DNA of 64,000 bases, from the NCBI RefSeq assembly GCF_000516985.1, contig NW_006917095.1:2361077-2425076 (forward strand). The letters are read 5' to 3'. The position numbers and the translations under genes are program-made. Below the pieces are notes generated by a model, which was given only the letters and a program-made list of their open reading frames with translations, was not told the DNA's origin and did not search any database. Shown piece after piece: positions 54,784 to 64,000 of the stretch. The stretch is from Pestalotiopsis fici W106-1 (taxonomy: Eukaryota > Ascomycota > Sordariomycetes > Amphisphaeriales > Sporocadaceae). Each line of letters starts with the position of its first letter. The stretch's first letter is position 1.

Positions 54784-56013
54784 ATGGCACCGCTGCTACC
54801 AACAATTGCAGCTGGTGCCCGCACTCTGCTCACGCGTGCCATGAGCTCATCGGCCACCAGTGAGAAGCTTGACGGGCGCTCTCCAGTCGATCATCTCGGA
54901 CCACTCCAGGTACGCTCGCTACTACTCGCCCGTGATGATGCCTCATCTACAGACGTGGACCCGTCGCGCGGCGTCATCGATCCGCACAACATCAACAACA
55001 ATGCCATGTTTGCCCTGTTTGCCCTGATTGGTGTTGCCTTTGTCGTGATCGGCATCTGGTTCTTCTTTTGGGCCAAGAACGGCGGCTTCTACTTCCAGGA
55101 AAATGACTGGGACGATTACAAGTCCACCGTGCTGCGCCGTACGGGACCTAACGGCACCATCCTCAGCAATGCGACCAAGAGCACCAAGCTGGGCGGCGGT
55201 AGCATCTACAAGGATGTCGACGACGGCATGACCGAGTATACGGGTGGCCTTACGCAGCTCAGCGGCGACACAGGTTCCACACTATCGGGTATCACAGCCG
55301 GGCCAAGCGACATTGGCGCCCGAGAGAAGCGTGCGGCCAAGAAGGAGAAGAAGAAGTTGGAAAAAGAGAGGCGCGAGCGTGAGAAGGAGAAGAAGAAGGA
55401 CCGCAAGTCGCGCAGCGGCCGCAAGGTCGGCGAAGATGGCGCGCTGGTTGACGAGATGGCCGAAGCCGAGGCCAAGGATGCTATGCGCCAGTATCGCCAT
55501 GAGCGACCCGCTCGTGTCGGTGGCCTGAACAAGGAGTCCGAGGGTAGCCAGTGGGACGGCTCGACCAACCCCAGCGAATCCACCGCCGGCTCGACCCTGC
55601 TGAGCGATCGCCAGAGCACCCCGACCAACACACCCGAGAAGAAATCAGCTGGTATCCGAAAGGTCTACAGTGTCGCGGATCGGAATGCGGCACGAGAGCA
55701 GGAGCGTATCCGAGCCGAGGCGCGCCGACTCCAAGAGAAGGGCCGCGCAGCTAGCCGGCCTGGTCGAGAGTTTAGTTTCAGACACGGCGACTCCATTGTC
55801 GAGGAGAGTGTTGGACGCAGCTCACGTAGCGAGATTACGAGCAGCAGCTATCTGATCGCAGAGGAGGAGGAAAGCGACCTCGGCACCAAGTCTTATCACC
55901 ACGTCATTCCTGGTCTCTCGAGCAGTCAGGGCGGCGGCACAGATGTCGTTGACTATGCCGATGAGAGAAGAAAGAGAAGAGGTGCTGGGTACCGTAGAGA
56001 GCGCCGGGAATAG
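54784..56013 (+). CDS. Single-pass membrane protein with charged cytosolic tail, unknown function
   Basis: Single exon, 409 residues. The N-terminus (1-70) is polar. One strong membrane segment (about 75-96, MFALFALIGVAFVVIGIWFF) is followed by FYFQENDWDDYKSTVLRR. A Gly/Thr-rich stretch leads to a highly charged region (about 178-205) with EKKKLEKERREREKEKKK, likely coiled coil or helix. Later come a KVYSVADRNAAREQERIRAE helix and a Ser-rich and Arg-rich C-terminus (RRKRRGAGYRRERRE). Similar architecture is common in ascomycete proteins annotated as endosomal or SPRY-associated, but no SPRY domain is visible here. The start at 54784 has an AAAATGG context; an upstream frame extension was rejected as leader. 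Confidence 0.72.
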   Translation: MAPLLPTIAAGARTLLTRAMSSSATSEKLDGRSPVDHLGPLQVRSLLLARDDASSTDVDPSRGVIDPHNINNNAMFALFALIGVAFVVIGIWFFFWAKNGGFYFQENDWDDYKSTVLRRTGPNGTILSNATKSTKLGGGSIYKDVDDGMTEYTGGLTQLSGDTGSTLSGITAGPSDIGAREKRAAKKEKKKLEKERREREKEKKKDRKSRSGRKVGEDGALVDEMAEAEAKDAMRQYRHERPARVGGLNKESEGSQWDGSTNPSESTAGSTLLSDRQSTPTNTPEKKSAGIRKVYSVADRNAAREQERIRAEARRLQEKGRAASRPGREFSFRHGDSIVEESVGRSSRSEITSSSYLIAEEEESDLGTKSYHHVIPGLSSSQGGGTDVVDYADERRKRRGAGYRRERRE

Positions 56014-56351
56014 CGGTTCCATGACTAAAATCCTTAGGAGTAATTCCCGAGTCTGTGGCCAATGAGTCTATGATTTACACACATTGAGAAAGTGAAGACA
56101 CGAGGAATGAAGATGGAAAACATGAGTTTTATTGTTAGTCATGCATGGAAGGAACAACTCCTTGGACAAAGCTGGCGTTACATCTGCTTTCTGCTTTTTT
56201 CCAGGGTCATGCGAACATAATGTACACAAGTTAGGATATACAGTTTTCACCACAAATATAGAGAATGAAGGCAGTTTCTCATGAAAAGAAAACCGGCTGT
56301 ACCAATCGAAAATTCAATCTTGCAATCCATACATACTTTTTTGCCCACAAC

Positions 56352-56639
56352 CTACAAACCACCTGGTTCCTTTGTCCTGTCGGTTCCACTCGGTCCACCC
56401 TTAGCAGTGTATGTCGACGCCTCCGTCTCACCCTTGGCGAGCTTCGACACGAAATCACCCAGTTTCGGGTTTGTACCTGTCGGACCACTTGAGGCTGTCG
56501 ATTATGCGAAAAAATGGAGATTAGTCGAGGGGGTCTGAGGAAAAGTGCAACAAAGAGACATACGGTCGGCGGGCGCTCGTGTCTTTTGAATGCCCTCTTG
56601 GAACTTTTGCTTGGCCTGTTCGGTACCGGAAGGAGGCAT
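56352..56639 (-). CDS. Small 72-residue fungal protein of unknown function
   Basis: Two exons: 56639-56564 and 56494-56352 (69-nt intron, donor GTATGT, acceptor ATCGACAG). The product begins MPPSGTEQAKQKFQEGIQKT and ends KGGPSGTDRTKEPGGL. It is hydrophilic, Gly/Thr/Lys-rich, without membrane segment or signal. The spliced phases agree (76 + 143 nt) and the stop is TAG. This gene is too short for simple open-frame scans. Similar very small hydrophilic proteins occur next to housekeeping genes in ascomycetes; no function can be assigned. It converges with the 54784 gene, with 338 nt between stops. Confidence 0.65.
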
Positions 56640-56669
56640 GATGGATGTGTTGATAATATGGAGGTTTTA

Positions 56670-56720
<51 letters not shown>

Positions 56721-56756
56721 TGTGTGTATGTGTGTGTGTGTATGTGTGTGTGTGTC
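56670..56756 (+). repeat. Compound microsatellite (TA)n(TG)n with TATG interruptions
   Basis: Starting at about 56670, (TA)8-9 is followed by (TG)n of 12 repeats and then three TATG-spaced (TG)5 blocks, 87 nt in total. Such compound TA/TG repeats vary in length between strains. It lies just upstream of the small-protein gene start at 56639 (minus strand). Confidence 0.9.
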
Positions 56757-59658
56757 TGATGATATGGTGTTGACTGTTGTCTGGTTCTGGCAAGGATTAG
56801 TGTCAGAGGTCACGGGTAACCAATTAGCTATGCGACATGTATTAAAGAAACCAGAAATGTGATCGTTGTAAAAAGCTATATACGATGAGGGTGGTTATGA
56901 TGATGTCCTATTTGCCTGTGTAAATGACGTCGCAAGACTCGATGAAAGACGTCATGAGGGTTTTGGTTGGATCAATAGTATAGTACCACTGGGTTTTTGG
57001 AGAAACTCAATTTCGCTGATGCTTACGTAGCAACGCGTTTGGCTCGAGATTTTTTCCTTTTTCTTTTTCTCAAACTTCACTTATATATAGATAAGATTGC
57101 GCGAGTCTGAGGATATTCGCGGTTTAATCCAAGTCACTAACAAAAATGTGTTTGAACTATTAGTCTGTGTGAAAGAAAAGAGTATACAAACATGGCCCGT
57201 GGGGACGGCATGTCCCCACAGGTCGTTTCTTGGCTCAGATTGGCACTATATATTACTGCGTATTTGTTATGGTCGACTTGTCAACGAACCTGCCTGTATC
57301 CTCTCAATTTTACGTCCACTCTTGGACTATATCTTGAAGCTCTACTTGGTTCTCGACTGGCTCTGCTAGTGGTTTCTATGCATTTTCCAATAGCTCATCA
57401 ACAGCTTGCATCACAACTGCCCGTGCTTTCCATTCTCTGTTAGCTACTAGGTAATTATAATTTATTTGCATGTAACGCGTACCATGAAAGCTGCCATTTT
57501 CATCAAGGATATGGTGCTTAGCAAAGGGAATGAGAGTAACCTCCTACACTGCTGTTTCTACAGTGTTGCAGGAATCCAGCAGTCGGTGAAAGCACAATAC
57601 AAGTCATTCATCTTCTGGCAAGTGGTTTTGAGCTATATCTTGGCAAAGATCGGAAACTCTCTGTGATGGAACTGCATTATTCAATAACAGAGTTTGTACA
57701 CTGTGGCGGAATTTCGAGGGCACGTACTGGTCGAGTCACAGACTCTGGCACCGATAAATTCATCCACGCCGCAGTTGCTCTCAATCGTGTAGACGGCGGC
57801 GTAAGTCGCCAGCCCTTTTGCCCTTGTTCTCGATATGAGGAGCTTGGTGGTCGTCATCAGACTAAGCTAATGATATGAGTACTAGATCGAGTTCATGAAA
57901 GAATGAGTTCAGTTTGGAACGACTGTATCAAATCTACAAGAGCTCAAAATTATTTAACAGGGAGACAGAGCCACTCCTAGCAGACTGATTCTACAAGAAG
58001 GAGTACAGTGGCTCCCAGGTGAACATTACCAGCGATCGTGGTCTATAGTTTGGCTTTTGGGGCGAAAATATTCACTCCCGCGGCTTTTGGTGCCAAAGTC
58101 TGCAATGGGCATTAAAAAAAAAACGACGCCAAGACTACTTGTTTGCGTTGGGGAGCTCGAAACCATCAGCTTTGTAACTTTTACCCCGTCGGTAGATTAA
58201 TGGCTGCCACGCTGTAGTATTCAGTCAGCTCCTCAATCCATTGGGGAAGTTCCACGCAAAATTCCCGTGTACATGATCATGGGGATCAAGATCACTCGGT
58301 GAGGCTACCTGAGAAGCATCAATTGCCAAGACAAACAACATCGTGCTGGGCTTAAGCCTACCGGACCCAATGGCTGGTCTGGTCGAGCTTGGGGCCAAGT
58401 TCAACATTTCTGTAGTCATCTCGATGTCAACTCAGGTAGGAGATGGCAGTAATTCTGTTCTTATGCATCGAGAAGTCAAGCTATGGTACAGCATGAGAAG
58501 TCAGAAAAAAACACCGAACGAAATATCAAAGGTGCCACGAAAGCTGAAGCTCTGGAGTTTATCGAGTTTATTCCCGATGTGGCAGAAGTTGGACATTCTG
58601 TGGGTATACACGGACCGATCTTGAAGCAGGAAGAGCTGGGGCAGAGCCTTGTGTGTGGATTTTACATAATGCAGAGTAATAGCAGGTATGTGGTTGGTCC
58701 AATGCACACTGTCCTCATGTGGCCCAGAGCGTTCATGACGGCCTTTAGCTAATGTCACTCTTGGCTTGTTGCATGCTGTATGACTGACGAATCCTTGCAG
58801 CTATTCAAATCCGGGAGATTGAAGCCAGAATCCTGACCAAAGCCGTCTGCCATCATCACGTGTATTCATTATCCCACGCGAATTTTGACCTGTTGGTTTT
58901 CAAATCATTCGATTTAGTCCGCCCACAGGGACTGTGAGCCCTTACTTAAGCTTAGCCTTAGAAGAAAACATCGCCACCTGAAGAATATGATTATCAGTAA
59001 GACTTGACGATCTAGAGCCGTTCCTGAGATACGGATGCAGTTGGTGACATCGTGTGATCTTGAAATGCGTAGCGCTCATCACCTTCGATTCAGCAATAGA
59101 AGACGAAGAATAATGTGCAGGGATGGCGTCTGTATTGATGTTAAGATTCATCGAGGTGTCGGCAGTGAGATGAATGTCAACGCCAGAGTAGTACTGTTGT
59201 TGATCAAGGTGAAAAGCTCGCTCGGCGTGTTATTGCGGATTGGTTCAAAGTTTGGCGATATTGGTACAACCTGAATCCGCCCATCGATGTCCTACCGCTG
59301 GCATTATGGTCACTGTTTTTCAATATCAGTAGACTTCCCACATGCACCATGTCAAGTCTGCCACAGGTTGCCGGGTGTGCATTTGGCTCGTAAGAATCGT
59401 CGTCTTGATTAGCTGCCATAAGACTCATCACAGGTAGCAGTTGCCCTTTTTTGTTTAATCGTACCCTCATCCGCAAATGTTCAGAAGTTCTTTTATTTTG
59501 GGAATTTTTGCGATATACCATTTTCGCAAATCGCAATGCCTGAACCAAACCCATGCTTTACGATTGAGACCGCCTTGACACCAGCCGTGAAAGCAATACA
59601 ACCCTCAAACGAGACCTTCGCCGATGCAACCATCACCTAAATCCTTCATGCCACACAT
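56757..59658. other. 2.9 kb gene-poor region
   Basis: No recognised gene. Plus frames at 57097-57443 and 58343-58752 are short, and the latter reads in two shifted frames that each look partly protein-like (VELGAKFNISVVISMSTQ; GATKAEALEFIEFIPDVAEV), possibly a decayed gene. The left part contains the promoter of the small-protein gene and the right part the 3' flank of RPL17. Confidence 0.35.
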
Positions 59659-60611
59659 TTATGCGGCAGTGATAGCCTTGCGGCGGAGAGCACCACGCTG
59701 TCTCGAGCTCAGGTGGGCGTTCTCGCGGGAAACGACGGACTCGGACTTCTGAACAACCTCCTCACCCTCGGTAAGGATCAGCTCGATGTGGCAGGGGTTC
59801 GACATGTAGGGGTTGATCTAGTTGTCAAGTCAGTATTTAAGTCCTTCTCGTCTGCAAAAGACTGGAATTCTTTCAACATACACGACCGTGGGCACGGTAA
59901 GTACGTCTGCGCTGCTTGGGGGCCTGGTTGACCTGGATGTGCTTGACGATGAGGTTGGAGGTGTCGAGACCCTTGGCGTCAGCGTTGGACTCGGCGTTCT
60001 TGAGGAGACCGAGCAGGAACTCGGCAGACTTGGTGGGCCAGCGAGCGCGGGAGACACCGAACTGCTTGCCTGGAGAGTAGAATTATCGTTAGTCAATTTT
60101 CGATATATGTGCGTCGGTCGTGCGTCCTCTTCTTTTCCGCCCCGCCAGTGCATTGTCGCATGAATAAAAATGCTCTTGCATCCGGCGTGCTTCAAAATGA
60201 CATGCCAATGCTCATTTTCAAGTCGTACCTTGGGCAGTGCGGCCGGTAGAGCCGGCGTAGCGGCGCATGGGCACGGCCTCGGTCTTGGTCTGGACGTTCT
60301 CGAGGAACTTGACGGCGCGAGTCAACTTCCAGCCGTTGATGGCCTGGGCGGTCTCGCGGGTGTTCTTGAAAGAAACACGGAGGTAGGCACCGCGGGCGCG
60401 AGCCGACTTCGCGGGAGCGATCTCTGTGGCGGCGTATCGAACCTGTCAAGGGAATCCATCGTCAGCCCTCCGCATCTCGCCAAGTTGTACCCATATCCAG
60501 CAGAAAAGTCCCAGCGGAGCTGCGCATTCGAGCAACAAGAATTCGGCAGCGGCGCAAGCTCCGTTCCTCCTCTTGCCAATCGTTTCGGAATATTCGAGAT
60601 GCACATACCAT
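59659..60611 (-). CDS. RPL17: 60S ribosomal protein L17 (uL22)
   Basis: Four exons: 60611-60609 (ATG only), 60442-60229, 60069-59882 and 59817-59659, with introns of 166, 159 and 64 nt, giving 187 residues. The sequence is [61 protein letters not shown], then [20 protein letters not shown] and [20 protein letters not shown]. This matches eukaryotic uL22, which lines the ribosome exit tunnel. The start codon is alone in exon 1: ATG is followed at once by GTATGT, and the next exon begins GTTCGATAC. It is divergent from NOP1 with 468 nt between starts. Confidence 0.95.
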
Positions 60612-61079
60612 CTTTGCTGTTGACGTTAGTAAGAGATGGTGTCGAGGGTTGTCGTCGAAAAATGTTCGGGTCTGGATGTGAAGGCAGTTCGACGGAGCGA
60701 TACCCAAACAGAGAATTGAAGTTTTCCCGCTGAAATTTTGGTGGCCGTGGTTTACCCGAGCTAAAAATGACAACCCTACGAACTTTTGCTCAGCTAGCCA
60801 AAGCGCCCCGCCCCGCTGTGATTGGGTCGAGGGCCCACTGATAGCTTATCGGCTCCCCCACCGCGGATTATCTTATCGACCGAGTCTGTAGCTCCAGAAA
60901 CTTTTTTTTTTCGTCAAGCTCTGCAGAGGTGTCGCTCGCTCCAAGATTTGAGGCAACGGCCAAAGACATTTGGGATTTTTTTTCTTCACCAATTGCCCCA
61001 CCAGACGATCGCGACTTTTCGTCCTTACCTCCCATCGATACGAATCTCGCTACCGATCATTTCTTATTAAATATACACA
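60612..61079. promoter_or_regulatory. Bidirectional promoter RPL17 / NOP1 with AACCCTA box
   Basis: The 468-nt region between two ribosome-biogenesis genes. It contains AACCCTA at 60772-60778 within aaaaatgacaaccctacg, about 160 nt from the RPL17 start and 300 nt from the NOP1 start. T-rich runs (60902-60911, 60977-60984) lie near the NOP1 leader. Co-regulation of both genes is an inference from the arrangement. Confidence 0.55.
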
Positions 61080-62292
61080 ATGGGTTTCCAGCCTAGAGGA
61101 GGTCGTGGCGGCGGTGGTGGCTTCAGAGGAGGACGCGGCGGCGGCGACCGTGGTGGTCGCGGCGGCGGTGGTTTCCGCGGTGGTCGTGGAGGTGCTCCTG
61201 GCGGCGGTCGTGGCCGTGGAGGACCTCGTGGTGGTGGCCGCGGAGCTCCTCGTGGTGGCGGCCGTGGAGGTGCCAGAGGTGGTGCCCGGGGCGGCGCAAA
61301 GGTTGTCGTTGTAAGTTCACTCTTGCTCAAGATTTTCGCGAAATGGTATAACTGACAAGATTTACAGGAGCCCCACCGTCACGCAGGTGTCTTTGTCTCG
61401 AGAGGAAAGGAGGATCACGCAAGTAACATTGTATCTTCTGCAGTGGGAAAATTACTAACCTCAGTCGCAGTTGTTGACTCGCAGCTTGGCTCCCGGCCTT
61501 GAGGTCTACGGAGAGAAGCGCATCACTGTTGAGAACTCTGAGAAGGGTGAGGACGGTGCACCTGTTTCTACCAAGGTCGAGTACCGTGTATGGAACCCCT
61601 TCCGCAGCAAGCTGGCTGCTGGTATTATTGGTAAGTGAACCAAGTCTGTCGCTCTCTTACTGTAAACTGCTGTGAACAGTTCGAGAGTCCTGGTTCGCAA
61701 GTGACATGTGCTAATACAATAAACAGGTGGTATTGAGCGCATCTACATGCACCCCGGTGCCAAGGTCCTCTACCTTGGTGCTGCCTCTGGTACCTCCGTC
61801 AGTCACGTTGCCGACCTTGTTGGCCCGACCGGAAACGTCTACGCCGTCGAATTCTCTCACAGATCTGGCCGTGATCTTGTCAACATGGCCCAGAACCGCA
61901 CCAACGTTATCCCAATTGTTGAGGATGCCCGTCACCCTCTCAGATACAGAATGCTCGTCCCCATGGTCGACTGTATCTTTGCCGACGTTGCCCAGCCCGA
62001 CCAGGCCCGTATCGTTGCCCTGAACGCCCACATGTTCCTCAAGGTTGGTGGTGGTGTTGTTATCTCCATCAAGGCCAACTGTATCGACAGCACAGCTCCC
62101 GCTGAGGCTGTCTTCGCACAAGAGGTTCAGAAGCTGAGGGCAGAGCGCATCAAGCCTCAAGAGCAGCTTACCCTTGAGCCCTACGAGAGGTCAGTTCTCC
62201 CCATACCATTAGCGCAACCCTTTACATTCCTGTACTAATACCCAAACAGAGATCACTGTATCGTTATCGGTCAATACCAGGAGGCGAAATAA
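61080..62292 (+). CDS. NOP1: Fibrillarin, rRNA 2'-O-methyltransferase
   Basis: Five exons: 61080-61310, 61368-61418, 61471-61630, 61727-62189 and 62250-62292, phase-consistent, giving 315 residues. The N-terminal GAR domain (4-74) is almost only Gly, Arg, Ala and Pro. The methyltransferase core follows with [40 protein letters not shown], the SAM-binding [20 protein letters not shown] (161-180), [40 protein letters not shown] and [20 protein letters not shown]. It is the catalytic subunit of box C/D snoRNPs in the nucleolus and also methylates histone H2A Gln. Intron 2 (61419-61470, 52 nt) has a GC donor (GCAAGT) with branch TTACTAACC and a CAG end. Confidence 0.96.
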
Positions 62293-62842
62293 CTACTCCC
62301 TTGGGCGTAGAGATTGGATCAATGATGATGTGCTGTGTAGCAGTCTCTAATGTGTGAATACTCCTTCAGGGTTCTTGTGGTTGGCGCCTATATTACCAGG
62401 CATCGGCGAAAATGGCGTTGGGGAAAAACAGGTCATTATTTTTGCTTAGTTCTATGCATTTTCTCATCGGCGGCAAGGCGTAAAAAAACGGCTGATACCA
62501 CCTACCGAACTCATGCCTCTATGATCTTGTGTGACTATCTGCTGCAAGTCTTGCTTACACATCAATCAAATCCGTCATGCATTCGACCCGCATTGAAACA
62601 ACTCCAACGGCTCAGACGCATATCCCAAAGTATAATACACGGAGCGCACCGGAATGTTCCGTCTGACGGATCTCTCAATTCGGGCGGTACAAAGTTTGCA
62701 CCAGAACCATTTGAGAATACGAAGTGATTTCCTCAGAGAATTTGGGGCCCAGTCAAAGATTGCACATGTGCTCCTTTATCACGAACACTGCACTGTGCAT
62801 ACCACGTTTTCTTGGCCCATACAGCTCTCACAGTATTTGCTC
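62293..62842. other. Convergent intergenic region NOP1 / Gln-rich gene
   Basis: About 550 nt with both 3' flanks. No gene was recognised. Confidence 0.4.
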
Positions 62843-63868
62843 CTACACGTGGGCATCGGATCTATAAGCATGCATCCTGGAGACACAGTCTACAGCTGGT
62901 GCATGCTGCCTGTATGTTTGCTGTTGCTGATGCAACAATTCGTGCTCCAATGGTTGTGGCTGCTGTTGGTATTGTGGGTGATAAGGTGACTGTGGCTGCT
63001 GACGCATTTGTGGCGACGGCCTTCCAGCCATGTTCATATTCGAGTGTTGTTGCTGCTGCTGCTGATGATGATACAGTTGTTGGGAAGCGCCCAATGGTGA
63101 TGGCTGTTGCTCTGGCGGTTGCTCTGGCGGGAAATGAGCCTGATAGGGAGTCGTGTTCCAGATGATCCCGAGGCCGGTATGTTCGCCGGTGCGCTCGTGG
63201 GGCGAGAACTCGAGGCTGGGGGTACTAGTGGCGTTGACGACGAGGTGTACAGTGGGTTCTGGGGTCCAGTCCATCGAGTCTGAATCGTCCTCGACGTCTT
63301 CATCATGGCCACCGCCCTCCTCGTCGCTGTCCAACAAGAAGTCGTAGAGATGAGGCCCGAGCTGCTCCAGCGCGAGTCGGATCATGCGGCGGAGCCGCCG
63401 GTCCCTCCGCTTGATCCAGTCGAGGTTCTTCTTGATCCGGGCACAGTCGCCTCGCAAGCACCGGAACGTGCTATTCGTCGCGGCTGCCGCAGATCTTGAT
63501 GCTGGGGGCAGGAGGAGGGAGAAGACGTTATTTTCGGCTGGGGGGAATTGATTCAAGCTGACCATGTCAGCATCTGACGTGTCCAGGTCTGAGCTATCCG
63601 TCGTGTCGTTCTCCTCACTGCTCAGACCTTGCTGCCAGTTCCATGCCTGCTGACCAGGGCGATAGGCGTGATGTTGATGAAGATGGTGGCGGCGATTTTG
63701 ATGGTAATTGTTTTGCCTGTCGTGCTGCCGCCCACGTCCGAACTTGGAATCATGATTTGTGCTGGTGTGGCCGCCTCGAGCTGACCAGCTGTCACGCACA
63801 CTGTTACCCTCCTCACTTCTGCCGCGCCGGTTGTTTTGCCTGCTTCTGTTGCCTCTATTGCGAGCCAT
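62843..63868 (-). CDS. Gln/His/Arg-rich fungal protein of unknown function
   Basis: Single exon, 341 residues, from the ATG at 63868 (MARNRGNRSRQNNRRGRSEE). A basic Asn/Arg/His-rich N-terminus (1-75) is followed by an acidic Ser/Asp stretch, then a short predicted helical block FRCLRGDCARIKKNLDWIKR with DRRLRRMIRLALEQLGPHLY (about 130-175). An acidic DSDEEGGGHDEDVEDDSD and a long Gln/His/Pro-rich tail complete it. The helical block is the only ordered part and could be an interaction module. I do not recognise the family. The polyglutamine-type repeats in the tail may vary between strains. Confidence 0.6.
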   Translation of the reverse strand: MARNRGNRSRQNNRRGRSEEGNSVRDSWSARGGHTSTNHDSKFGRGRQHDRQNNYHQNRRHHLHQHHAYRPGQQAWNWQQGLSSEENDTTDSSDLDTSDADMVSLNQFPPAENNVFSLLLPPASRSAAAATNSTFRCLRGDCARIKKNLDWIKRRDRRLRRMIRLALEQLGPHLYDFLLDSDEEGGGHDEDVEDDSDSMDWTPEPTVHLVVNATSTPSLEFSPHERTGEHTGLGIIWNTTPYQAHFPPEQPPEQQPSPLGASQQLYHHQQQQQQHSNMNMAGRPSPQMRQQPQSPYHPQYQQQPQPLEHELLHQQQQTYRQHAPAVDCVSRMHAYRSDAHV

Positions 63869-64000
63869 TCTTGAGTTTCGTGGTTTCAATCACATTGGTT
63901 GAGATGTGGTTCGACATGGGACTTTATATTCGCCATCTAGGTCACATTAGGTCCAAAGCCTGTAAATAGCTGAAATGAGAATCTACATTGGCTTTTGTCA
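63869..64000. other. Upstream region at window edge
   Basis: The last 132 nt are upstream of the Gln-rich gene on the minus strand. Nothing else was recognised. Confidence 0.3.

Noticed and set aside
61080..61330. Pro/Arg-rich antisense frame opposite the NOP1 GAR domain
   Set aside because: Mirror of Gly codons; repeats in the GAR domain are coding, not a tandem-repeat element.

Overview
The window is nuclear DNA from a filamentous ascomycete, most likely a sordariomycete and possibly Hypocreales. The reasons are short introns (about 50-170 nt) with GTANGT-type donors and CTAAC/CTGAC-like branch points, intergenic spaces of 0.5-3 kb, and fungus-restricted families (Cas1p acyltransferase, 2EXR proteins, Helo-like-N/ankyrin protein, DUF3605/GIG1). 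The species cannot be fixed from the sequence alone. No rRNA, tRNA, CRISPR array or intact transposon was seen.

Layout. 1-8.1 kb: the 5' part of an APC3/Cdc27 gene (minus, cut by the window edge), SND2/TMEM208, a GIG1-like DUF3605 protein, NADH-cytochrome b5 reductase CBR1, and an HSL-type esterase. 8.1-18.6 kb: NC2-alpha (BUR6/DRAP1), a large Helo-like-N/ankyrin-type protein (minus) and a TVP38-family membrane protein (minus). 18.6-25.8 kb: a gene-poor 3.3 kb, a secreted major-royal-jelly-like protein and a 2EXR protein. 25.8-37.8 kb: RPS18 (uS13), SDO1/SBDS, carboxypeptidase Y, a Cas1p-type O-acetyltransferase and a GFA/CENP-V enzyme. 38.3-42.1 kb: a second 2EXR-like protein and a small unknown protein. 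42.1-50.9 kb: no recognisable gene for 8.7 kb. Its centre (about 43.9-48.1 kb) is AT-rich and holds what look like decayed coding fragments. 50.9-56.6 kb: a disordered Ser/Pro-rich protein, a single-pass membrane protein and a 72-residue protein. 59.7-64 kb: RPL17 (uL22) and NOP1/fibrillarin as a divergent pair, then a Gln/His-rich unknown protein.

Functional themes. Most genes are housekeeping. Four serve ribosome production (RPS18, SDO1, RPL17, NOP1), and two of their promoter regions carry AACCCTA-type boxes. Several serve the secretory and membrane system (SND2, CBR1, TVP38, CPY, Cas1p). The accessory elements are the Helo-like-N/ankyrin protein, the royal-jelly-like protein, the two 2EXR genes and the AT-rich island.

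Gene models were built by hand from splice signals with reading-frame checks, so exon borders are predictions. The most unusual structural points are a GC-AG intron in NOP1, a start-codon-only exon in RPL17, a 15-nt microexon carrying the catalytic HGGG of the esterase, a 25-codon hidden exon in the 38.3 kb gene, and a frame-neutral 51-nt intron in the ankyrin-type gene. I found no convincing new multi-gene system. The best candidates for new biology are the Helo-like-N protein and the AT-rich island.
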